A stretch of 64,000 nucleotides of DNA, from the NCBI RefSeq assembly GCF_000372725.1, contig NW_005197273.1:338395-402394 (forward strand), written 5' to 3'. Shown here one piece after another: positions 21,478 through 31,677 of the stretch. Numbering within the stretch: position 1 is the stretch's first letter; each line of letters begins with the position of its first letter. The stretch is from Emiliania huxleyi CCMP1516. Its lineage: Eukaryota > Haptophyta > Isochrysidales > Noelaerhabdaceae. The translations under genes were made by a program, and so were the position numbers. Under the pieces are notes generated by a model. That model was given only the letters and a program-made list of their open reading frames with translations. It did not search any database and was not told the DNA's origin.

Positions 21478-22107
21478 TCACCGTCTTCTGCCCTGCGTCG
21501 TCTGGCGACGGGTCCTCCATGCATAGTCGGTCGAGGTCGCCGCCCTCCTCGTGCCTCTTCCCAACGTTCCCTCGGCGGCCGATGCCGTCTGCTCCGGCTC
21601 CCCAGTCCCCGGGTCTGCCCTGCTCTCGTCTGCGCTAGTTTCTGCTTCGTCACCACCGGCGTCTCTCCTCTTCTTTCTCCCCTTCTTGTATGCTTTGTAC
21701 ATCGCGTCGATTCCTTTTCGCGTGAGCACCAGCCTGAAGCCCGCCCAGCATCTGAACCGCTCCCTAAGTCGAAGGAGCATCATCAGTCTCACCCACTTCG
21801 CTCTCTGCCCACCGTCTCCGCTCCCTCCCGTCACACACGGCTCTTGATGACCTCGCGCCATCTGTTTTGATTGATAGAAAGGCGAAACACAGTCCGACCA
21901 ACCGCGACTGGGACACCAAAACGACCACCGACGGCGACGCCCGCTCGCCGCAACCCGCATCGTCTGGCGGTAAAGCGTATCTCGCACGTCTCCGCTCGCT
22001 CGGCGCGCATCGCCGTGCGCCATGCCCATGATATTCGAGCTTTTGACGATAGGCCGGAGTACACGGCCCATTCCTAGACCTTTTACCCGCTCATATCCGA
22101 CTGTCAT
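21478..22107 (-). CDS. Hypothetical protein sharing its middle with the 20346 gene
   Basis: 209 codons from the first ATG (22107, MTVGYERVKGLGMGRVL). The middle reads AMYKAYKKGRKKRRDAGGDE...ETSADESRADPG, the same as the start of the protein at 20346 with few changes, and follows VLTRKGI without a break. The C-terminal part is Arg/Thr-rich and not protein-like. Likely a truncated or rearranged second copy of the same element rather than an independent gene. Confidence 0.4.
   Translation of the reverse strand: MTVGYERVKGLGMGRVLRPIVKSSNIMGMAHGDARRASGDVRDTLYRQTMRVAASGRRRRWSFWCPSRGWSDCVSPFYQSKQMARGHQEPCVTGGSGDGGQRAKWVRLMMLLRLRERFRCWAGFRLVLTRKGIDAMYKAYKKGRKKRRDAGGDEAETSADESRADPGTGEPEQTASAAEGTLGRGTRRAATSTDYAWRTRRQTTQGRRR
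21605..21712 (-). repeat. Inverted copy of 20338-20442
   Basis: About 105 bp, reverse-complement match to 20338-20442 with about 8-10 differences by eye, from GACGCGATGTACAAAGCATA to CAGACCCGGGGACT. The two copies are in opposite orientation 1.2 kb apart. Confidence 0.85.
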
Positions 22108-22255
22108 CTGCCCCGAAAGAAACCTCCGGCACGGCTCCCCCAAACCGCTCTCCCCCGTGCCAGAGGCTTCGTACGCAGCAACATAAGCCCCCTCCCCCCT
22201 TCCCTCCCCCGCCAACCCCCCCGCCCCCCCTCGGACCACCGCCGGCGCCGCAGGC

Positions 22256-25070
22256 TCAGTCGATCACGAACTTCTTTAGCCGCCCCTTGTTCTTGGGCGG
22301 CGGCACCTATGTATTGGACGTGTCACGGACTCGTCCTGGACACGACCTCGTGGACTAGACCGCCCGCCGTCCTCGGAATGCGGCGCCGGCCCGCCGCCCG
22401 CACGCCGCGGGGGGCCGCCGAGCTTGGCGAAACGCCGGGCCTCGTCTGCCTACGTCCTCTCGGGCCCTCTCGGGTCATCTGGGCGCGGCTTGAGCACGGC
22501 TAATCTCGGCTAATCTCGGCTAATCTCGGCTAATCTCGGGTCATCTGGGCGCGGCTTGAGCACGGCTAATCTCGGCTAATCTCGGCTAATCTCGGCTAAT
22601 TTCGGGTCATCTGGGCGCGGCTTGAGCACGGCTAATCTCGGCTAATCTCGGCTAATCTCGGGTCATCTTAGCGCGGCTTGACGACACCCCGACACAAGCA
22701 CGCGTCCTCTCGAGTGCTAGTCCTCAAGACACGCCACAGATCTGCGCTCGGCGTCTCGGCGTGCTATGCAGTTCTATGGTCGGCCTCGAAGGCGGCGAGC
22801 AGGGCGTCGGAGAGGTTCTCGCGCGGCTCCCACCTAATCTCGGGGCAATCTCCGCCGAATCTCGGGCGATCTGGCGTCTGAGAGCTTCTCTCGCGCACCC
22901 CGAGGTGTCGTCGTTCTCGACAGCTGATCTCGGCTGCGATCTCGGCTGCGATCTCGGCTGCGATCTCGGCTGCGATCTCGGCTGTGATCTCGGCTGTGAT
23001 CTCGGCTGTGGTCTCGGCTGTGATCTCGGCTGCGATCTCGGCTGCGATCTCGGCTGCGATCTCGGCTGCGATCTCGGCTGCGATCTCGGCTGCGATCTCG
23101 GCTGCGATCTCGGCTGCGATCTCGGCTGCGATCTCGGCTGCGATCTCGGCTGCGATCTCGGCTGCGATCTCGGCTGCGATCTCGGCTGCGATCTCGGCTG
23201 ATCTCACGTGTCGTCGTCGACGGTGAAGCCGGCCCACCGCACCAAGTACTCCTCGGCGCCTGTTGGAGACGAGAGTTGAGCGGCCGCAAGAATGCGGCGC
23301 GAGGGTGCGATCTCGGCGCGTCTCGTGCCGGGAGCGCGGTGAGCACGCCTCCGGCCAATCTCAGTCTGGGCGAGCCTCGGCGCGAACCTCCGGCGAATCT
23401 CGGACGAATCTCGGGCGAATCTCGGGCGACTCTCGGGCGACTCTCGGGCGACTCTCGGGCGAATCTCGGCGAATCTCGGCGAATCTCGGCGAATCTCGGG
23501 AGAATCTCGGCGAATCTCGGCGAATCTCGGGAGAATCTCGGCGAATCTCGGCGAATCTCGAGAGACCCGTCCACGACGCGCCGCGCGCGCAAGCACTCCA
23601 CCTCGTACTCCTCCTCCTCCTCCTCCTCGTCCTCCTCAGCCTCTTCCCCTGCCCCCTCCGCCTCCGCCTCCGCCTCCCTTGCCTCCTCACCCACCTCCGC
23701 CTCCGCCTCGCCCGCCTCGCCGCGTGAACCGCCACCCTCGCCAACCGCTCCCTCCGCTCCCTCCGCCGCCTCCGCCGCCCCGTCCGCCGCCTCCGTCGCC
23801 CCCTCCGCCGTCTTCGCCCCCGCCGCCGCCGCCGTCTTCGCCTCCGCCCCCGCGCCGCTCTCCGCCTCCCGCAGCGCCGCGAGCGCCGCCGCCTTTCTCG
23901 CCTCCTTGCGCCTCCTCTTCCGCTCGCGCTCCGCCTCCGTCCACGCCTACCCCGCCCGGCCGGCCTCGAGTCACTCTCACTCTCACTCCTCTCCTCAAGA
24001 CTGTGTCCTCCTCCCCCACACGCCTGAAGAGCGGCGGTGCCGCGAAGCCGCTCCTCCGGCTGCCACGTCACCTAAGCTCGACACAAGCTCGACCTCGTCT
24101 CGACGCCACCTCGGGCAAGCCGCGCCTCCGCCCGCCACGTCACCCCGCCCGAGCCGCGCGCCGCCACCTAGTCTCGCGCAATCTCGGCTCACCTCGACGC
24201 CACCTCGACGTCACCTCGACGCCATCTCGACGCCATCTCGATCTCGGGGAATCTCGCCACCTTGTACGACGTCTCGAACTCGTCGCGCCGCTCGTCGAAG
24301 CGCACGCGCTCCTAGAAGCAAACACACACGGGGACCTCCCTTTCCGTCAGGGTCACGCGCTCCTAGGAAGCGCGTGGTCGCGGACGTGTCGGCAGCGGTC
24401 ACGTGCTGGGCGTGTAGTGGGCGTGTCGTGGACATGCAGTGGGCGTGTCGTGGACTTGTCGTGGGCGTGTCGTGGACATGGACATGTCGTGGACATGTCG
24501 TGGCGTGTCGTGGGCGTGTCGTAGGCGTGTCGCAGACGTGTCGCAGACGTGTCGTTGACGTGTCGCCGACGTGTCGTGGGCGGTGCGCTCCTTCAGAATC
24601 GCTTCAAATTCCTCCTCCTCCTCCTCCTCCTCCGACCCGCCCTCTTCCGAATCTGCGTCGGGCCTCCGCCGCCTCTTCTTGCCGCGCGACTCGCCCTCGC
24701 TGCTCGACGAGTCCTCGTCCTCGCCACTGCTCGTCCCGTCGCCTGGGTCGAACGAGTCGTCGCTGCTGCCGCTGTCCGAGTCGTCGAGAAACGCGTCGTA
24801 CGTCTCGTCCTTGACGGCGTCGAGCGCGGCGCGGCCCGACTTCCTCGAGCGGCGCTGCTGCTGCGTCTCTGCCACCGGATCGGCCGTCCCAGCCGCCTCG
24901 GCCGGCTTGGAGCGCGGCTTCGTCTTCACCGGCTGCGCCGGCGTCTGAGCGCGCGGCGCTGGAGCCGGAGCCTGCTTCGGCTTGGCTGGCTGGGCGGCCG
25001 CCTCGTTGAGCGGCGTAGGCTCCGCCGCGCGCTCAGACGTCGGCGCAGCTCGGACGAGGAACTTGAGCAT
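22256..25070 (-). CDS. Chromodomain protein
   Basis: Predicted histone-mark reader. ATG at 25070 ([15 protein letters not shown]). A long acidic, low-complexity first exon ([48 protein letters not shown]) ends at 24591. Then [44 protein letters not shown] plus an Ala/Glu run; and the chromodomain split over three exons: [12 protein letters not shown] / [17 protein letters not shown] / [20 protein letters not shown], all three cage aromatics (Y, W, W) present. The last exon is [16 protein letters not shown], stop at 22256. Introns: 24590-24312 (GA-AG), 24260-24168, about 24144-24072, 23579-23260 (GC-AG) and 23207-22834. The larger ones are filled with 10-12 bp minisatellites. Exons between 22780 and 22300 are not fully resolved. 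Confidence 0.85.
22929..23206 (-). repeat. 12-bp minisatellite in the chromodomain intron
   Basis: GCTGCGATCTCG in about 23 copies (some GCTGTGATCTCG) fill the intron that separates DDDT from WEP of the chromodomain. Read as protein it gives (AEIA)n or (RDRS)n, which is an artefact. A related TCGGCGAATC repeat fills the neighbouring intron (23390-23560) and GCTAATCTCG the one at 22500-22680. Confidence 0.95.
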
Positions 25071-25222
25071 TATGGATGTGTGGAGCCTCGGGCTCTTCGT
25101 TGAGCCGGGCGCGCCCAGCGCGGGAACGCGAAAAAAAAGGTAGTGCCACTCACCGGCCTTCGCCAACGCCTCAAAAGTGGCGCAGAGTGAGGCGGTTCTC
25201 AACAGGCAAAGCATCGGTAACC

Positions 25223-25370
25223 CGCTACACTACCTGCCGCTGCCCGCTATGGGATCACAACGCTACCTCGCCTGGGCCGCTGCCCGCTACACTACCTGCC
25301 GCTGCCCGCTACACTAACTACCTGCCGCTGCCCGCTACACTACCTGCCGCTGCCCGCTATGGGATCACAA
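25223..25370. repeat. Minisatellite, 22-23 bp unit
   Basis: CGCTACACTACCTGCCGCTG in five or six copies, interrupted by CTATGGGATCACAA twice. Lies between the start of the chromodomain gene and the end of the desaturase gene; the rest of 25071-25502 shows nothing. Confidence 0.9.
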
Positions 25371-25502
25371 TGCCGCGACGCCGCGACGCCACGACGACGC
25401 CACGATGCCGACCGGGGTGAGACATCCTCGCCTCGAGGAGTCGGCATGCTAGATGCTCTCTGAGATAGGTGGAAGCGTCGAGTCCACCAAACATCGGCCG
25501 GC

Positions 25503-26654
25503 TCACGCCGCCTTGGCCGCCTCTGAGCGCTTGAGCACCTCATCAAATGTCGCATAGCGCTGCGTCGCCTCATCCCATACTTGGAGGTGGAGCGAGCGCC
25601 ACATGCCCTTCGCGTCGAGCACGGTAACGTCGTCGAAGGCGCCCGATGGCGCGCCCTCGTGCACCTCGCGCAGCATGTAGCCTGGGATGCGCATGCGAAA
25701 GTGGTGGATGTGGTGGTACTCGATGCCCAGCGTGAAATACTTGAGCCACGTCGGCACGACGGCCAGCGAGGAGCCGTGCATTGCGGCCTCGCGAAGCTTC
25801 CATTCGGCCGAGCCGCGCACATAACCGTGATCGTATACGTGCTGCCAATGGAAAAGGAGGACGCCCATCGTCATCGCGAGGTAGTCCCCCAGCAGCACGA
25901 GCGAGAAGATGCCGCACGCGTGGGCGGCGGGATAGCGCACGCCGAACACAATAAGCGCAGAAAGCAGCTTATCGGTGAAGCGATAGGCGGCCTTGCGGCC
26001 GGGCCGAAGCTCAAACGGCAGCCGCATCTTGAAGTACCACGTGAGCACCCCTGCGAGCGAAAAGAATGGGAGAGGGTGGCGCAGCACACGCCACAGTTGC
26101 TGCTTCCAAGCCGGCATCGCGACAAACTGGGAGGAGGTGTGGAAGACGGTCTCGCCCCAATCGTAGTCGTCCTGCCCGAGATTCCCCACATTGGCGTGGT
26201 GCAGCTGGTGACCCACATTCCAGTCTGGCGGCGTAGCACACATGACCGCCGACACATGGAGCGTGAGCCAGTTGGCCATGCGCATTCGCTTCGAGCCCTG
26301 AAAGAAAGAGCCGTGCCCGCAATCATGGAAAATCATGAATGAGCGCAGGTTCAAGCCCGCCCACAGCACGGCGAGCGCGGCACGCAGCGCAAGGCACACG
26401 CACGGCCCGATGCTAGAAGAAGCCGCGAGCCGATCGGCGGTCCACGTGGCTAGCACCCACCAGCTGGCCATGCCGCCTGCGGCTTGCATAAGCACGACGG
26501 CAGATCGCAGCGGCGTGCCGCGGAACGCGGGAATGTCCAGATACCGGCATAGGCTGTCTTTGGTCGCCTCCTCGGCCGTGGCCGGGGCGGCGTGGGGGCA
26601 GCTCTCATCTCGCGCTGCGTCGCGCCGGGCGAGGGCGAGGCGAAAGGCAACCAT
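25503..26654 (-). CDS. Membrane fatty acid desaturase
   Basis: Predicted membrane di-iron acyl desaturase of 383 residues, intronless. The first in-frame ATG is at 26654 (MVAFRLALARR); the frame is open for 40 codons more upstream without an ATG. The three histidine boxes are HDCGH (110-114), HQLHH (149-153) and HHIHH (314-318). Hydrophobic segments lie at about 50-105, 130-145, 195-210 and 230-270, matching the usual four-helix plan. No cytochrome b5 domain is fused and the third box starts with H, not Q, so it is not a front-end (delta-5/6) type; an omega-type or acyl-lipid enzyme fits better. Regioselectivity cannot be told. The GC-rich coding sequence matches its neighbours. Confidence 0.93.
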   Translation of the reverse strand: MVAFRLALARRDAARDESCPHAAPATAEEATKDSLCRYLDIPAFRGTPLRSAVVLMQAAGGMASWWVLATWTADRLAASSSIGPCVCLALRAALAVLWAGLNLRSFMIFHDCGHGSFFQGSKRMRMANWLTLHVSAVMCATPPDWNVGHQLHHANVGNLGQDDYDWGETVFHTSSQFVAMPAWKQQLWRVLRHPLPFFSLAGVLTWYFKMRLPFELRPGRKAAYRFTDKLLSALIVFGVRYPAAHACGIFSLVLLGDYLAMTMGVLLFHWQHVYDHGYVRGSAEWKLREAAMHGSSLAVVPTWLKYFTLGIEYHHIHHFRMRIPGYMLREVHEGAPSGAFDDVTVLDAKGMWRSLHLQVWDEATQRYATFDEVLKRSEAAKAA

Positions 26655-27204
26655 GGCAAACGAGGCACCTGATTCGGGTACTTGAGCACTTGAGCACTGG
26701 ATAGGGTCGGTTCCGCATGGTACGGGACCCCTCGATCGTCTCGGGTACTTGCGGTCACCGAGAGGCACTAGCAACGCCTCCGTGTGGGCAGCTCACCCGC
26801 GGTCTGAACCGTGTGGGTCTGTGTCGAGTACGTGCGGATTGAGAGAGAAGTAGACGAACTGGCCCTGTGCCGTGTGGGTGGGAGGGGGGCGTTAGCTCCG
26901 CAGAACAGCTTCATTTCACCGCCGTCGGCATTGCCGAGCGGCAGGTCTGTGGTGTGTGCGCCTGGCCCTTGTGCTGAGTGCCGCCCATGAGGTTGCCATG
27001 ACGAGGAGATTCCCTGCTCCACCAGCAGCGCCGTATGCCCTCCCCTTCGCTCGGGCGCGTCGCCCGAGGTGCGCAGCACCGACCAGGGGGAGGATACCAT
27101 TCCGCGTAACGTATCGAACAAAAGAATTTTAGTCAGCGAACAAAAGAATTTTACAACCAAACTCCCTCGCACGACACTGGGCACGGGACTGGCGCGCACT
27201 GGCA
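26655..27204. other. Desaturase upstream region with a dispersed repeat
   Basis: 550 bp. 27141-27210 is the - strand copy of the repeat found upstream of the GH3 gene (14963-15028). It is followed on the - strand by two ACAAAAGAATTTTA words (27118, 27140). Relative to the desaturase the repeat lies upstream in the same orientation as the GH3 copy does to its gene. It also provides the last three codons and the stop of the gene at 27205. Confidence 0.6.
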
Positions 27205-27684
27205 CTAACAAAAGAAATACACGCGAATTCCTGTGTCCCAATTCCCAGCCTCCCCTGCAGGCGATGGCGGTGGCGTCCCCACCGGCATGCCTCCACGGAC
27301 TTGGACAGCGGTCGGAGCAGATGGGACGCCGCCAACCGCCGGCGGCGCCATGTGAAGCACGCCTTGCCAAGGCACCCCGATGCCAGCTGCTGCGCGCCCG
27401 GAGAGGTCGAGCAGCGCGGAGGCCGCGCACGCGTCGGAGGGGGCGTGGAGCGCTTGTCCCTCTGGGGGCGGCGGCGGCGCAATAGCGCGGTCCGCCGTCT
27501 CCAGCGCCGCGGAGACCGCTGTTCGGTTGTGCAGCGGCACTGCTGGTACGGGGGCAGGGATGGCTGAAGGGACAGGTTGTGCGGGCGCGGTGGCGCAAAC
27601 CTCGGACGCCAAGCCAGTCGGCACGGACGCCAAGCCGCCGAGGGGCAGTTCGTAGGCGGCGGCAAAGGATCGCGCGGCAGTGGA

Positions 27685-27728
<44 letters not shown>

Positions 27729-28560
27729 TGGCGGCGGAGTGAAGCTCATCCCTTGGCGAGATGACCTGGGTGCTGAAAAAGACGCCAGGGATCGCTTCTT
27801 CGTGGAGGGGGATGCCCATGACGTGGGCGGGATCGGTGGAGGTCAGGGAGGCCTGAGAAGTGATCCGCTGCCCTTGCGTCCAGAGGGAGGCGCTGGAGAC
27901 CAGCTCGTCGATGGTGCGCCCCGTCTCAGCCGGTGTGGCCGGCAGGGTGGGAGGTGTCATGTGCATCACGCCCGCCGTTGGCGCCAGGGCCAGGGGGGGC
28001 GGGGGGGCGTGCGGGCCCAGCAGCGGCGCGAGGGTGCGCCCGATGCGAAAAGTGTACCAGCCGCACGGACCGAGCGGAAACTCGCCGAGACGATGGAGCG
28101 GAGCCGATGTTGCAAACTTCAGGATGACAATCGGCGGCCCGATGCAGTTGATGGTCTGGTTGACGACCCTGTGCGGCGGCCAGCCGTCTGCGTCGGGGCC
28201 CTCGTTCCAGCACCCGCCTCCGTGCTTGTTGGTCGGCACGCAGCCTGAGCAAACCACCCGCAAGCGGGAGGCGTGGATATGCACTCCTCTCGCTCGGCAT
28301 GTGGTGCAAAACCTCTCTCTGAACGAGGCGCCAGCCTTGATCGGCACTGGCACGCACGCCGGCGTCGTGCCGCCCGACAGCAGATACCCCCAGCAGCCGG
28401 TGTGTCCTCTTTCAGCCATGACCAACTCGGTTTCCGAGGACCGGCACTTGAGGGGTGTCGCGATATCGAATTTTGAGGGTGCGATCTCGGAATTGAAGGG
28501 GGGTAACGCGGCGGTCGCTCGGTCCTCGAATTTTCTCTTTCCTTCGCTCCTCCTTATCAT
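27205..28560 (-). CDS. Hypothetical protein with paired CxxC motifs
   Basis: 451 residues from the ATG at 28560; an internal Met at residue 48 (MAERGHTGCWGYLL) is an alternative start. The N-terminal third looks globular, with Cys pairs FCTTC and VCSGC about 20 residues apart (possible zinc site), then WPPHRVVNQTINCIGPPIVI and GEFPLGPCGWYTFRIGRTL. The rest is Ala/Pro-rich with a run of 13 Ala at about 27690-27730 from a GCC repeat. The frame ends inside a dispersed repeat (VYFFC, stop), so the C-terminus may have been set by that insertion. Family not recognised. Confidence 0.6.
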
Positions 28561-28746
28561 GCATCGCAGTCGTCGAGCCAGGCCGGCGACAGCGACCTCG
28601 CCTCTTTCAGCGGCGGCGTCGAGACAACGGGGTGCGGCTTATTTGTTGACGGCGAGACACTTGATGCAAGCTCCCGACTTGGCGGCTGCACCGCCACCAT
28701 TTGCACATACATCTGAGAGAGAGAGAGAGAGAGATTTTTAGCAATA

Positions 28747-29217
28747 TCAAACTGTCAACATGCGTCCCATCTCTGGATGGTATCGCTGGATGCACTGCGG
28801 CGGCACGCGCGCGGCGGCGGCCGGGCCCGCAGGCGCGGCGGGCTGGCCACCCGCGGTGGCACCCTGCGGCTGCGATGCGGCTGCGGCGGCGTACGTCTTG
28901 GGCGCCGGCTCCGCGGCTGGCGGCGCGGCGGCAGGGGCGGGCGGCGCCGCAGGGCTCGCGCTCGCAGGCGGCTCCGTGGCCTGCGCCTGCCGCTCCTGGC
29001 GCACAGCGCGCTCGAGCTGCGAGTGCGGGTGCAGCTGTACGATGACGTCGCCGCTCTGCGTCGCGGTGAAGGAGACCGAGTACGGCGCTTCGCCGTCGTT
29101 CTTCTTCTCCGCATAGACGAGCGCGTAGTCGCACACCTGTCGTTGGTGGTCAGTGAAGATGGTCTCTGTGCAGCGCTCGGCGGAGCCGACGCGAGAGAAG
29201 TGCCGCCTGAACGCCAT
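28747..29217 (-). CDS. Hypothetical small protein
   Basis: 156 residues, ATG at 29217 (MAFRRHFSRVGSAERCTETI). Residues 1-75 look folded (VCDYALVYAEKKNDGEAPYS, VSFTATQSGDVIVQLHPHSQ); the rest is Ala/Pro-rich and ends RYHPEMGRMLTV. Not recognised. It is transcribed away from the symporter gene, 143 bp apart. A (GA)n run at about 28711-28735 lies just past the stop. Confidence 0.6.
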   Translation of the reverse strand: MAFRRHFSRVGSAERCTETIFTDHQRQVCDYALVYAEKKNDGEAPYSVSFTATQSGDVIVQLHPHSQLERAVRQERQAQATEPPASASPAAPPAPAAAPPAAEPAPKTYAAAAASQPQGATAGGQPAAPAGPAAAARVPPQCIQRYHPEMGRMLTV

Positions 29218-29360
29218 GCGTCAGGCGCTGTTTGAATTGTAATACACACACTCTCTCTCTCTCTCTCCCGCGCTGGGAATTTTTTCTCGTCATCAAGATC
29301 TCGGTACGACTGTAGCACGCGTGAGGTCAGCTGGTATTCGCTCAGCCAGAAAGACCGTGC
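29218..29360. promoter_or_regulatory. Short divergent upstream region
   Basis: 143 bp between two oppositely transcribed genes (29217- and 29361+), containing a (CT)9-10 tract at 29250-29269. Similar CT/GA tracts sit just upstream of start codons at 38440, 12060 and 53394, so they may be a core promoter or leader element. No TATA box is obvious. Confidence 0.45.
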
Positions 29361-31633
29361 ATGCAAGTCCTCAAGAAGGCCTGCGCGGGCATCCGAGGCC
29401 TCCACCCCGTCGTCAAAATCCTCATCTGCGGCGCAATCGGGCTCGGCGCCGGCCTCGTGCTAGCCTTTACCAACAGCGAGCCGTCTCCAACGTGGCGTGC
29501 GGAGTTTCTCGTCTGGTTGGGGATGCCAGGCCAGGCACGCGCTCCAACAGCTCCTCAATCTGCACGCACTCTCTGACACCCGACCCGACTTGTCTCAGCT
29601 CTACCTTCGTGCGCTCTCCGCAATGGTCGGCCCGCTCGTCTTTTGCTCGGTTGTGCTCGGATTCGCAGCCCTGGGAGAGATTGGCGCCAGCGGTGGCAAG
29701 ATCATGAGGGCAGCCTTCGGTCTCTACGTGCTCACGACGTGTGTGGCACTAGCGCAGGCAAGCACCACCCAACCCGTCACCCCGTCACCCACTCACCCTT
29801 TTGGTAAATTTAATACCCTCTCCACACCCTCTGGTCAGGGCATCTTCCTCACCCTCATCACTCGGCCAGCATGGGACACGACCGACCAAGGCTCGAACCG
29901 AGTCCTCGTGTCTCCCCCCGCCGTCCCGTATGATGCTAAGGACCGGTGTGTCAGCCTGGGCACGGAGGAGCGCCAGTCTCGGAACCAGCTCTCGGAAGCA
30001 ACCGTCTCGGGAGACCTTCGCGTAGGCGCGTGACCCTCGGATACAAGGACGGCGTCTGGTGCTGCCCGCCGGGCGAGGCGGTGGCGGGCGCCTACCGCTT
30101 CACCGCGGCGGAGGCGGCGCGCGTGGACGTGCTCTTCGAGGGCGCCCCCTCCGCTGTCCGCGTGACGGAGCTGTCCTACTACTACCCGGGCATGGTCACC
30201 TTTGACTTGCCCGACGCCGTCAGCGGCGGCGGCGACCAGCGGGACGTGTTGGCGGGCCGCACCAACCTGACGCTGTACGATGCGGGAGGCGACGTCGTCC
30301 TCTCCTCCGGCCTCGAGGTGACCGGAGGCTCGTCGAGCGAGCGCGGCGCCATCTCGGTCTCGCTCGGGCTGCTCTACGACGTGTGGTGCCGGAACCTTCT
30401 AGGAACCTTCTAGGAACCTTCTAGGTCTCGCTCGAGGGGCTGCTCTACGACGTGGTGCCGGACAACCTGGTCGGCATCTTCTACGGGCCGGGCGGCTCCG
30501 CCTCCCTCCTCTCGATCATCTCCTTTGGGATCGCCTTTGCGCTCGCCGCGCTCATCCAAGGACGCACACCGGGCTCCACGAGCCTCGTCCTCCCCTTCCT
30601 GCAAGAGTTCCTCGACACCCTCATGCACATCATCCTCGGCGTCGTCGCGCTCACGCCGGTCGCCGTCGGCTCGCTCATCCTGCAGGCGGTCGGCCAAAAC
30701 AGCAGCGACGAGCTGGCCGAGGCCATGTCGTCGCTCGGCATCGTCGTGGCGTGCATCCTCGCGGCGAACCTCTTCCACACCGTCGCCGTGCTGCCCTCGC
30801 TCGTGTACTGCGCGAGCCGGCGAAACCCGTACGCCCACCTCAGGGGGATGCTGCGCGCGGCGGGCGTGGCGGCGGGCTCCTCCTCCTCCGCCGTCACGCT
30901 GCCGGTGACGATGGAGTGCTGCGAGGGGCTCGGATACGACCCCGCCATCTCGCGTTTCGGCCTCGCCCCCCCCTCGCTCGGCACCTCGCCTCCTCCCCGG
31001 TGCAGGTGAGAGACCCGGAGGTGGCCCGAGAGCGTAGGCCTCTCGCTCGGCTGCACAATCTCGATGGACGGCGCGGCGGTGCTGATGTCGGCGGTCACCA
31101 TCTGGCTCGGCGTCATGGCGGGACAGACATTCACCGCCGCCAAGGTGCCGCGCCACTCATTAGGGTAGCGTTACTAGCCGGGGTAGCGTCACGTTGCTGT
31201 CCCCATAGGGCAGCGGCAGTGCTAGTGGCCATGCCGTCCCCGTGCCACACACACTTTTGTGCGTGTCGTCCCTGCCACACCCTTCTAGCTTCGCGGGTGG
31301 GTAGAGGCGCGGCGGGGGAGTACTTAGGTGCTCGTCCTCCTCATCATCGTCGTCCTTTCTTCGATGGGCGCCTCGCCCACGCCCGGTATCATACCCACGA
31401 TCATACTGATCTTCGGCGCGGTCTACGGCACCGCGGTGCCGCTGCCAGAGGAGAGAGCGAGTTCTCCGTGGCCGCGGCGATGCCCAGCGAGAGGCGTAAC
31501 GCGAGGGATGTGCTCGAGCTCATAGGAGATCGCGTACGTCGCCGCGGTCGACTGGCTCATCGACCGTTCCGCGACGGTGTGGCCCTTATACACACACACA
31601 CACACACACGCACGCACGCACGCACTCCACACA

Positions 31634-31677
<44 letters not shown>

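Noticed and set aside
22764-23694. Long AEIAAEI and RDRSRDRS reading frames
   Set aside because: They come from the 12-bp minisatellite in a chromodomain intron.
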